Of a stretch of DNA of 26,624 nt, positions 7,224 to 15,500 are shown in pieces. The position numbers were made by a program, and so were the translations under genes. Source of the stretch: Planctomycetota bacterium (GTDB lineage Bacteria > Planctomycetota > PUPC01 > JACPCR01); assembly GCA_030740295.1 (NCBI GenBank), contig JASLXP010000441.1, positions 1 through 26,624 on the forward strand. The letters run 5' to 3'. The notes beneath the pieces are model-generated. The model was not told the DNA's origin and made no database searches. It saw only the letters and a list, made by a program, of their open reading frames with translations. Position 1 is the first letter of the stretch, and each line of letters begins with the position of its first letter.

Positions 7224-8699
7224 TTACTTGCGTGGCTTCTCGTTCTTCTCTTTCGCCGTGGCTGCTGGGCCGTAATCTTTCTGGATTTTGCTTTTCTCGT
7301 TCAAAACGCCCTGGAATAGAACTCGCTTTGACTCGCCCTCGGGTCCGGCTTTGGCTTCGGGAATCGGGGACTGCTCGCCGGGGTCGTTCTTCAGATCGAA
7401 GAATTTACCACTGTTGAGCAGTTTCCAACGTCCGTCATGCACCCAGCGCGTCGGTTGGGCTTTCCGTTGCTGCTTGGCAAGTTTCTTTTCGCTGGTCACC
7501 TTTTTGGCTTCGGCAGGAGAGGCTTCAGGAGATTCCGATGACTCTCCGTCGTATTTGCCCTTCTCATAATAGCAATAGATGTACGATTTCGGATTGCCCG
7601 CCTTGCCCAGCAATTGGGGCAGAAACGAGACGCCGTCGAACTGCAGCCCGTCGGGCACTTCAGCTCCTGCCATCTCGACGAACGTGGGCATCATGTCGTT
7701 GAAGTCGATCAGGTCGTTGCACACACGACGGGCAGGCAGTGCGCCTTTCCATGAGGCGATCAGCGGAACGTGAGTGCTCACGTGCAGTTTGCGTCCTTTG
7801 CCACCGCGGATCGTGCGGCCCTGGAATTTCGATGTCAGCTTTTTGTCCGTCCCATTGTCTCCGGTGAAGAGAACGAGTGTGTTTTCTGCGAGACCTTCCC
7901 GTTTCAGATGATCGAGAATCCGCCCGACGATCTTGTCGGTGTAGTTGACCATGCCGGCGAAGTTCGCCGGATTGCGTTTGGGCTTTTTCGCTGGATCGTA
8001 TCCGGGCGTGTCCGGTGTGGGATGGGTGGGGCCGTGCGTCAAAGCCATGGGGTAGTACGCAAAGAAAGGCCTCGCCTTGTTGCGCGAAATGAAGTCGAGA
8101 AGGAATTCGCAGAAGATATCCGGCCCGAACTTTCCTTGCGTGTTTTGCAGCATTTTGCCGTTGAGCTTGATGGTGGGGTTCCAATAGCGAGAGCCTCCTG
8201 TCTCTTCGTCCACATGCCAGAGACACCACTCATCGAAACCGGACTCATCAGGATGTGTGCCTGGAAACCGATCCCCGCGTCCGGAGAGCTGCCACTTGCC
8301 TGCAACACAAGTGACGTAGCCCGCCCCGCTGAGCAGGTGGCCGAAGGTGAGTTCCTTCGGATGCAGTGAGCCGAAGGCCCAGTAATTACGCGAATTGCAG
8401 CGTCCCGTCATGATCTGCACTCGCGTGGGCGTGCAAACAGGCTGAGAATGGCACTGGGTGAACCTCAAACCGCCAGCCGCCATCGCATCCAGTCGCGGTG
8501 TTTTATAGGACTCGCCGCCGTTGCTGGTTACACATTCGTAACCGAAGTCGTCGGCCATGATCAGAATGATGTTGGGGCGCTTGTCGGGGCCCTGCTCAGC
8601 CAGTACGGACACGCTGCAAGCAAGTGAGGCAGCCAACACTACAAACAAGTAAGTGACGCGAAAAGCAGCGATTGCGATTAGAAGCGATTTCTTCGTCAT
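7224..8699 (-). CDS. Secreted sulfatase (Cys-type, formylglycine)
   Basis: This is a 491-residue alkaline-phosphatase-fold sulfatase. A hydrophobic N-terminal signal reaches about residue 35 (SVLA), followed by RPNIILIMADDFGYE with metal ligands D50-D51. The sulfatase signature CTPTR at 89-93 supplies the Cys that a formylglycine-generating enzyme would convert. GKWQLSG and FTGDNGT near 276 supply further metal and active-site residues. It should remove O- or N-linked sulfate esters from glycans outside the cytoplasm; the substrate cannot be told. Its ATG overlaps the stop of the upstream sulfatase by 4 bases (ATGA), so translation is coupled. The C-terminal ~25 residues are rich in Lys and Glu (TAKEKNEKPRK). 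A low-complexity insert near residues 395-420 (ESSESPEASPAEAKKVTSEKK) is probably a flexible loop. Confidence 0.93.
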   Translation of the reverse strand: MTKKSLLIAIAAFRVTYLFVVLAASLACSVSVLAEQGPDKRPNIILIMADDFGYECVTSNGGESYKTPRLDAMAAGGLRFTQCHSQPVCTPTRVQIMTGRCNSRNYWAFGSLHPKELTFGHLLSGAGYVTCVAGKWQLSGRGDRFPGTHPDESGFDEWCLWHVDEETGGSRYWNPTIKLNGKMLQNTQGKFGPDIFCEFLLDFISRNKARPFFAYYPMALTHGPTHPTPDTPGYDPAKKPKRNPANFAGMVNYTDKIVGRILDHLKREGLAENTLVLFTGDNGTDKKLTSKFQGRTIRGGKGRKLHVSTHVPLIASWKGALPARRVCNDLIDFNDMMPTFVEMAGAEVPDGLQFDGVSFLPQLLGKAGNPKSYIYCYYEKGKYDGESSESPEASPAEAKKVTSEKKLAKQQRKAQPTRWVHDGRWKLLNSGKFFDLKNDPGEQSPIPEAKAGPEGESKRVLFQGVLNEKSKIQKDYGPAATAKEKNEKPRK

Positions 8700-10372
8700 T
8701 GTTTTCCCCTTTGTGCCTTTTCCGCCCTTCGGGCAGCCCTTTTGGCCTCCTTCATCTTGCGGGACTGAGCGGGATCACCGAAAGCCCTCACCGAGTGCAC
8801 TGCCGGCTGTTCTGAAGTGAGCTCAGCAAACGTACCTGGTACCCGAGCCACTGCTTCGCGAAGCAACTGCTGCATTTGACGCACACGCTTCTGCTGCGAT
8901 CGGTCTCCAAACAGATTCTTTCGCTCCAATGGGTCGGATGCGATGTTATAGAGCTGGTCTTTGTCGTAGTAATTCGGATAAAAAGATTTGGCGGGACCTT
9001 CCGAGCCGCGGCCGCCGGGGCGATCGGCCAAGTGCGTGTAAGGCTTCGGTGGATTGGGTGGAAGCGAAGCGGGCAACCGGAATGCGAGATACTTCCAGCC
9101 GTCTTTCAACACGGCTCGCGTCGCGCCGATTTCAAAGAACAGGACATCATGGATTTCTTCCTCGCTTCCCCGAAGCACCGGCACAAAGCTCTTACCGTCC
9201 ACGGTCGGCTGCGATTCTTTGGGCACACCGCACAGATCCATAATCGTCGGTGCAAAATCGATGTTGGCGATATTGACCTTGGACTGCCTGCCGCCCTTGA
9301 TGTACTTCGGCGACCAGACCAGGCTCACGGATTTTATTCCGCCTTCATAGGGCGAGCCTTTGCCTTTTTCGACTCCGTGATCGTCGAAGAAGAAGACGAT
9401 GGTGTTGTCGAGCGCGTTCATTGCCTCCAGTTTGTCGAGCACGGCACCAATGCCATCGTCGAGCCAGAGGACATCGCACGCGGTCGGTTGTCCCGCAAGC
9501 CCGGCCTCTTTAACACGCTGGGGAATCGTCTTGCGTGCCGGTTGAACACTGAGCGGCCGTTTGAGTAAACCTGCAGGGGTCGCCAGAGGGTTGCCGGTGT
9601 ATTTCTTGTATCGAGGGCCGGGGCCGTGATTGAGGGTAGTCGCCATATAGAGAAAGAATGGCTTGTCCGTCTCCTTCCACTCATCCAGAAACGACAGCGC
9701 GCCGCTGGTTATCCAATCCATATTGTGAAATTCGAGGGCCTTGCAGGTGTGTCCAGGAAGGTTGCCCTGATACAGGTTCGCAGCGAAGTCGAAGCCGCAA
9801 GCCTTGAACGCCGCGACCAGTTTCTGCTGCTTCCTGGCGTAGTAGGCGGCGACGACCGGATCATTCGGATCCGCGTCATCGGCCGGGCCGCCTCGGCCGA
9901 CTCCCTTTACTTCAATCACGTGATTCTTTCCGACGGCGCCCGTGAAGTAACCGGCCTGCTGGAGCGTACGGGCGAGGTTGGGCGTCTCGGGATCGATGTG
10001 ACAGTTCCAGGTGATGTTGACCTGACCGTTGTTCTTCACAGTCCTTTCAAAGTTGGACGACCGGCTGGCGTACGTGCCGGTCAGTACTGAGAACCTGGAC
10101 GGAGTGCATACGGGGCTGGTCACGTACTGATTCAGGAGGACTACTCCCTCCCTTGCCAGTCGGTCCAGGTTCGGGCTCAGATTGCGGGGCTTTCCAGCCT
10201 CGTCGCGCCCCTCCGGGAGGAAATTGAATTCTCTGCGTTCCTGGTCATCGCTGATGATGAACAGAACATTGGGTCGGGTGCCTTCCGCGACCGCAGCCCG
10301 GCCGAAGCAAAGCAGTATCGCGAACACAGGCATCAGCGCCTTCGCTGTCTTAATAGGGCGAAACGAATTCAT
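8696..10372 (-). CDS. Secreted sulfatase (Cys-type, formylglycine)
   Basis: A 558-residue sulfatase is read from ATG 10372, which gives a clean signal peptide (MNSFRPIKTAKALMPVFAILLCFGRAAVA). An alternative ATG at 10450 overlaps the previous stop as ATGA, but the extra 26 residues are encoded by a hairpin repeat and would precede the signal. RPNVLFIISDDQ supplies D42-D43 as metal ligands. The signature CTPSR is at 89-93 and FFFDDHG carries the later metal residues. A two-stage insertion around DADPNDPVVAAYYARKQQ and the later AFRLPASLPPNPPKPYTHLADRPGG makes it longer than its neighbour. The last 20 residues are basic (KMKEAKRAARRAEKAQRGKQ). It is coupled to the downstream sulfatase by a 4-base overlap. 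Its substrate is unknown; action on a sulfated glycan in the periplasm or outside is inferred. Confidence 0.92.
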   Translation of the reverse strand: MNSFRPIKTAKALMPVFAILLCFGRAAVAEGTRPNVLFIISDDQERREFNFLPEGRDEAGKPRNLSPNLDRLAREGVVLLNQYVTSPVCTPSRFSVLTGTYASRSSNFERTVKNNGQVNITWNCHIDPETPNLARTLQQAGYFTGAVGKNHVIEVKGVGRGGPADDADPNDPVVAAYYARKQQKLVAAFKACGFDFAANLYQGNLPGHTCKALEFHNMDWITSGALSFLDEWKETDKPFFLYMATTLNHGPGPRYKKYTGNPLATPAGLLKRPLSVQPARKTIPQRVKEAGLAGQPTACDVLWLDDGIGAVLDKLEAMNALDNTIVFFFDDHGVEKGKGSPYEGGIKSVSLVWSPKYIKGGRQSKVNIANIDFAPTIMDLCGVPKESQPTVDGKSFVPVLRGSEEEIHDVLFFEIGATRAVLKDGWKYLAFRLPASLPPNPPKPYTHLADRPGGRGSEGPAKSFYPNYYDKDQLYNIASDPLERKNLFGDRSQQKRVRQMQQLLREAVARVPGTFAELTSEQPAVHSVRAFGDPAQSRKMKEAKRAARRAEKAQRGKQ

Positions 10373-10393
10373 GGATTTCTTCTTCAATGCGAT

Positions 10394-10421
10394 GCTGGCA
10401 CCATGCCGGCAAGGTGCCGGC
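10394..10421. repeat. GC-rich hairpin between two sulfatase genes
   Basis: GCTGGCACC (10394-10402) pairs with GGTGCCGGC (10413-10421) apart from one wobble pair; the loop contains CCGG. It occupies most of the 74-bp gap between adjacent sulfatase genes. It resembles the dispersed GC hairpins of planctomycete intergenic DNA and could influence mRNA stability inside the operon. Confidence 0.5.
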
Positions 10422-10446
10422 GCGCCCGGGGGAAGTCGCGTCGCGG

Positions 10447-11904
10447 TCATTGCCCCTTTCTTTCCTTCCGTTTGTTTTTCTTCTTCTTATTCTTCTTCCC
10501 GTCCTTGCCTGAAGACTTCTTACTGTCTCTGCCAAACGACACTGACATTTCAAAGTCGTTCTTCTGCGTTGCTCCCGGCGTACTGCGACCCCGGTCGATG
10601 TAGCTTTGCATCAGCCCGGTCAGTCGCTTGACGACACTGTCGTTTTCAGCCGCAACGTCTCGCGTCTCGCTGATGTCAGATTCCAGATTGAACAGTTCGC
10701 GGTTGCCGCTGCGATGGAAGATGAGCTTCCACGGCCCCTGACGAATGGCAAGGCCGCCGGACGCTTGATGAATCGTGGCCTCACGAACGGGTCCTGTTGC
10801 CGTACCGAGCAGACAAGGCAGGATGCTCACACTGTCTTCGGCGGCAGAGCCAGGCAGCTTCGATTTCAGGATGTCGGCACAGGTGGCGAACAGGTCATTC
10901 AGGCAGATCGTCTGGTGACTGACCGCGCCCGGCTTGATCCTTCCAGGCCAGCGGGCCACAAAAGGCTCTCGGTGCCCTCCTTCATAGATGCTGCTCTTGG
11001 CTTCACGCAGCGGTTTGTAAGGACGTTTGGCGGCCCCATTGTCCCCGGTGGCGATGACAAGCGTGTCTTTTGCCTGTCCCGTGCGTTCGAGCGCGTCGAG
11101 GATGCGGCCCAGCATGTGATCTCCCTGGTATATCCAGTCCCCGTATCGGCCCTCTTTACCCTCGATGCCGCTCTTGCCCTCGAATTCAGGGGCGGGTGCG
11201 ATTGGGTTGTGTGGCGGGCACATCGGAAAGTAGAGAAAGAACGGCTTATTCTCTTTTGAACGTTGCTCGATGTATTCAACCGCCTTGGAAATCATCAATG
11301 GCTGATTTTCCACGGCCTCGACATTCGCGACGACTTTATCCTGCTCGATGACGGAGCCGATATTCCTGGCGTGAGTGAAGCCATAGAAATAGTCGAATCC
11401 AATCTCGTTCGGCCCGTCGGTCGCCTTCGCTCCGATGGGTAGTTTCTTATCTGTTCCAGGTTTGCCATCCACCCAGTTCATTCCCAGGTGCCACTTGCCA
11501 ATGCAGGCCGTGTGGTACCCGTGCTGTTGAAGAAAAGAGGCTACCGTCAATCGTTCTTTAGGAATGATCGGCGACGAATAGGTCTTCAGAACGCCGAACT
11601 GCCCAATTCGAGATGGATAACGTCCGGTCAGAACTCCGTAGCGTGTCGGTGTACAGTTCGCCGCAGCCGAGTGGGCGTCGGTAAATCGCATTCCTTCCCG
11701 TGCCAGCCGGTCGATGTTCGGGGTCTTGAATTCACTGTCCGCACGATAAACGGGTGGCTGCCCGTAGCCGATATCATCGAAGAGAACGAAGACGATGTTT
11801 GGCTTGCCGGGGTGTCCGGCCGCGCAGGCAATGCCGGGAATAGCAACGAACAGTATTGTCCTCGCCAGGTAACGTGTAATGTTCACAGGGATTGGTCTCT
11901 CCAC
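10447..11904 (-). CDS. Secreted sulfatase (Cys-type) with lysine-rich C-terminus
   Basis: The first gene of the sulfatase run encodes 485 residues from GTG 11904. A second GTG at 11886 (residue 7), with GGTGGAG about 10 bases upstream, gives a tidier signal peptide (NITRYLARTILFVAIPGIACAAG) and may be the true start. KPNIVFVLFDDIGYG provides D43-D44 and the signature CTPTR lies at 84-88. CIGKWHLGMNW and IATGDNGAAKRP carry further active-site residues, and FVARWPGRIKPGAVSHQT is the conserved C-subdomain entry. The order is that of arylsulfatase A-like enzymes. The final ~25 residues are strongly basic (KKSSGKDGKKNKKKKNKR...), encoded by a purine-rich tract. The desulfated substrate is not known. 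A promoter would lie in 11905-12005, where no clear -35/-10 pair is seen. Confidence 0.92.
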   Translation of the reverse strand: MERPIPVNITRYLARTILFVAIPGIACAAGHPGKPNIVFVLFDDIGYGQPPVYRADSEFKTPNIDRLAREGMRFTDAHSAAANCTPTRYGVLTGRYPSRIGQFGVLKTYSSPIIPKERLTVASFLQQHGYHTACIGKWHLGMNWVDGKPGTDKKLPIGAKATDGPNEIGFDYFYGFTHARNIGSVIEQDKVVANVEAVENQPLMISKAVEYIEQRSKENKPFFLYFPMCPPHNPIAPAPEFEGKSGIEGKEGRYGDWIYQGDHMLGRILDALERTGQAKDTLVIATGDNGAAKRPYKPLREAKSSIYEGGHREPFVARWPGRIKPGAVSHQTICLNDLFATCADILKSKLPGSAAEDSVSILPCLLGTATGPVREATIHQASGGLAIRQGPWKLIFHRSGNRELFNLESDISETRDVAAENDSVVKRLTGLMQSYIDRGRSTPGATQKNDFEMSVSFGRDSKKSSGKDGKKNKKKKNKRKERKGQ

Positions 11905-12005
11905 CTCAGGTCGAAATCATCAACGGTCTCGCATCCATCACCATGGTGTGCAACCGCATAAGTTCCGCAAGCAGAGAGGACGGCGATTCCGCCCTCAAGA
12001 GCCGT

Positions 12006-12262
12006 CTACTCTAGCGCCAACAGCCAGTCGAGGCTGAACCTGATCATGTAGATGCCAAGTCGGGCGCCGGTGTTGTGGTCGCGTTTAACCTTGCTCCAAT
12101 CGACACCGGAAGGGCTTCCCTCTAACACCAGTCCGATTTCTCCGTTCGGCAACGCTACGAGCCTGTTGTAGCCAAAGGTCCATCACCTTGATGATCTCTG
12201 GCGCCCCGGCCTCGAAGTCATCAGCTCGAAACAGAGACGATGGCTTAGGACGTTGATCGAAA
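12006..12262 (-). pseudogene. Frameshifted 3' remnant of a sialidase-like gene
   Basis: Minus-strand translation gives PSSLFRADDFEAGAPEIIKVM in one frame. Near 12178-12185 the reading must shift by one base to continue as TFGYNRLVALPNGEIGLVLEGS. The second frame runs on to GARLGIYMIRFSLDWLLALE and stops at 12006-12008. The LPNG-E-IGLVLEG block and the IRFSLDWLL end resemble the last propeller blade of sialidases (ARFNLEWL type). An in-frame stop sits just upstream at about 12263, and no earlier part of such a gene is visible. It is a decayed gene end in the 620-bp gap upstream of the sulfatases. A sequencing error could explain the frameshift, but not the missing N-terminus. Confidence 0.65.
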
Positions 12263-12301
12263 TTAAGTTACCAACTTCAACCGGAAGATATCCGCTTCGC
12301 A

Positions 12302-12491
12302 GTCCCGGAGGGACGCAGGCGAGTAGCCCCTGGTTTTAACCAGGGGAGCGGAGACAAAAGCCGATTACAGCCCCGGAGGGGCGGCGGCGCCCTGCGCAAA
12401 CGCCCCTTCGCCCCTCCGGGGCTTAAATGCGTTTTTCCAATTCTGTCCCCAGGTTGAAACCTGGGGCTAATTGCCTCCGTCCCTTCGGGAC
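12302..12491. repeat. REP-like mirror array of six hairpins
   Basis: Three hairpin types occur in one order and then in reverse order on the other half. They are GTCCC-GGA-GGGAC (12302-12314), CCCCTGGTT-TT-AACCAGGGG (12327-12346) and GCCCC-GGA-GGGGC (12370-12382). The mirror half holds GCCCC-TCC-GGGGC (12410-12422), CCCCAGGTT-GA-AACCTGGGG (12447-12466) and GTCCC-TTC-GGGAC (12479-12491). All stems are perfect. The block is thus two diverged copies of one unit in inverted orientation, like BIME/REP elements mobilised by RAYT transposases. It lies just after the stop of the trimodular enzyme and could end or protect its transcript. Confidence 0.75.
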
Positions 12492-12526
12492 TATTGAAAC
12501 TGGCAACATTATTTTGGCCTGACTCC

Positions 12527-15500
12527 TTAGTCGAATGCGAGATACTTCAGATACTGCCAGCCATCTTTGGGCGAGCGGCGTTTGGCTTTGAAGACGGCGT
12601 CGTTTTCTTTCATCAGCATCCGCAGCTTCCCGGGGTCGGCCAGCGGATCGCGCGTATCGTCCTGCCATCGCTTCAGGGCGGCTTGGAGTCGCTTCTTTAC
12701 TTTGGCGTGCTTCGGGTCGGCGGACAGATCGTTCCATTCGTGGGGATCGTCCTGCAGGTCGTATAGCTGATACTCCGGCGGATTCAGCCACCGAGCGTAG
12801 CCGGCTTTGGTCTGCTCCGAAGCGCCTGCGAGTTCTTCGTCCGTCAGACATCCTGCCCAGTGCGACGCCCCGTGAACCCGGTAATAACGTGCGGCCGGGT
12901 CTTCCCGATCACGCACGGGCGAGTGAATCAGCTTGTAGCGGGCGTCGCGAATCGTCCGTTGTGGGAACGTGAGCTGCGCCGCATCGCAGTTGCGCTCGCA
13001 CGCGAGGTATTCACGAAAGCCGCGGTCAGCGGTTCCCTTCAAAGCAGGACGCAGGGACTTGCCCGGCAGACCGGTTGGGGCCGGCACGCCTGCCGCATCC
13101 ATAAACGTCGGCAGCAGGTCGGTGGTGGAAACCAGCGCCTTGGATCGCACGTTTGGTTTCGATACGCCCGGCCAGCGGACGATGTAAGGCACGCGCATGC
13201 CGCCCTCGTAAACGGTCACTTTGCCTCGCCCCATCTGCGCGCCGTGATCGCCGATGAAGACGACAAGGGTGTTGTCCGCTTTGCCGGAATCTTCCAGTTG
13301 TTTGAGCAACTGGCCCACGCAAGCATCGAGTCGCAGCATGCAGTCGTAATAATTCTGCACAACTTTACGCATGCGCGGGTTCTCGCCGCCGATGTAAGGC
13401 ATGACCTGCACGCGTTTCGAATCGACCTGCGTCTCCGGCAGGCCATTGACCTTGCCCTGCAGTGGCCAGTGCGCATCCGGGTAGTTGACCGTCATGAAGA
13501 ACGGCTCGTCACCCGCGCGAAAAAACTCGCCCGCTTTCAATGCGTAGTCGGCGACCTTTCTCTTCGAGAAGTTTGATTTCTTCTGATAGCGGAAATCGAC
13601 AGACGCTTCGACAGCGTCGGCTGGGTTGATATGCGTTTTGCCGATGAGGCCCGTGCGATAGCCTGCTTTCTTCAGCAGGGAATAGGTCGTCGGCCACTTG
13701 CGATACATGGCGTACTGGTGGGTCGCCAGACCGAGGTGGCCGTTCTGGTGCGGATAGAGCCCGGTGAAGATGGTGCTTCGCGATGGGCTGCACACGGACT
13801 GCGTGACGTAGCCGCTCTCGAAGAGGATTCCGTCACTGGCCAGCTTGTCGATGTGCGGTGTCTTGATGACCGGATCGCCATAACATGAGAGCTCGACGCC
13901 GTGGTCTTCGCCGACAATCAAAAGGATATTCGGTTTCCCGGCATTGGAAGTCCTCGGCTTGCCTTTCTCTTTCGTGGGTTTCTGCTTCCTGCCGTTCGCC
14001 AAATCCTCGTTACTCTGGGTGGTGAAGGGCGAGGCGGGGAGAGCATCCTGATTGAAGAAGTTGACGGGTGGGTTCAGCCATGGCTTCCAGGCATAGCGGG
14101 CGTGGCGGGGAGCTTTGACCTCTGGGCTCGTCACGACAACAGTCTGGCCAACACGTTTCGCAGCCGCTGGGTGAAACAGGCCATCTTCGCCAGCAATCTC
14201 GAAATGGCGCAGTGGTGGGCCAGTCTGAAACATCGTCCCAAGATGATCGAAACTCAAGACCATTGAGTTTCCTGCGATCTTGTGCGAGCGATAGAGCGGC
14301 CCTGAATGTTCGCCGAGATTCTTACGGCCATACGTCGCTCCAAGCGCCCACCTGGCCAGTCGCTCCCCGACGGGCTTCTTGTCTGTTGGATGCACGTTTG
14401 ACGGATGGCCGGTGTCGATGGTGATAGCCATGCCGACGTTATCGAGCTTGTTCAGCATCCTTCGCTGCTGGTCTCTAAAGAGCGGCCACTGAGGGCGATT
14501 CAGAGCAGGGAGCTGCACGAAGAGAAATGGAAAGTCGCCCTGTCCCCACTCTGCGCGCCACTCTCGAATCAGCAGGGGGAACACCTTTGAATGCTCCATC
14601 ACCCGCTCAGGTGTCTCTGCATTTGATTCGCCCTGGTACCAGATGGTGCCGCGGATGGCGTAAGGAATGAGCGGTGCGATCCCGGCCTCCCACATGTAAC
14701 CCGGTTTGAACGAATGGTTCGGCCCAAGGTCGTCTCCCGGAATGTTCTCGCCGGCCTGGATAGCGCGAAGCAGATTCTGGATTCCACGTGTTCGGCAGAA
14801 TTCCCCCAGCAGTGGGTTGTCCAGCCAGTTCCCGGCCACATGGCCTTTAAGTGATGGGTCAGCTTCAAGGGCCTCGCGCGGAATCCATGCTTCCGCGGGC
14901 GTTCCACCAACCGCGGGATTGATGAGCCCGATCGGCGTTTTCAATTCCTCGTGTAATCGCCGACCGAAATACCAGCCGACCGCGGAGAATCCGGCAGCCG
15001 TCTGTGACGAGGCAATGGCCCAGTTGCCCTGGCTGAACTTTTCCGGACTGAGTCGGTCAAGTTGATCGGCGGTGTAGCCGCCGGAACTCCCGCGTGCTCC
15101 ACCAACCAGGTTCAGCAATCGGATGTTGGGCAGGCCCGCAGCCGACAGTTCCTGTCTGGCGTTCGCAGACTGGCTGACCCGCCATTCCATGTTCGACTGC
15201 CCGGCGCATACCCAGACTTCACCGACCAGAATGTCTTTTACAGTGACGGTTTTATCCCCGGATTTCACCGTCATCGTGATCGGCTGTGTGCTCACCTTTA
15301 GGGATGGAAATCGCACCAGCCATTTACCCCGGCCGTCTGCTTCTGTGGAGGTCTGCTCATCGCCGAGAGTGACGGTTACCTGGCTTCCTGGCTTCGATTG
15401 ACCCCACACCGGCAACGGTGCGTCGGCCTGTAGTACCATGTGGTCGCCAAACACCTGCGGAAGCCTCAGCTTGGCTTCCGGTATCTTCTGAGGCCCTGGC

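Noticed and set aside
10373..10450. N-terminal extension of the middle sulfatase to ATG 10450
   Set aside because: The extra residues come from a hairpin repeat and would push the signal peptide away from the N-terminus; the ATGA overlap with the upstream stop keeps it as an alternative only.
12302..12491. CRISPR-like array
   Set aside because: Units differ, are mirror-symmetric and have no equal-length spacers; a REP-like element fits better.
12423..12851. 142-codon minus-strand frame
   Set aside because: It lies in another frame of the trimodular enzyme's 3' end and ends inside the hairpin repeat; its composition is arginine-rich shadow coding.
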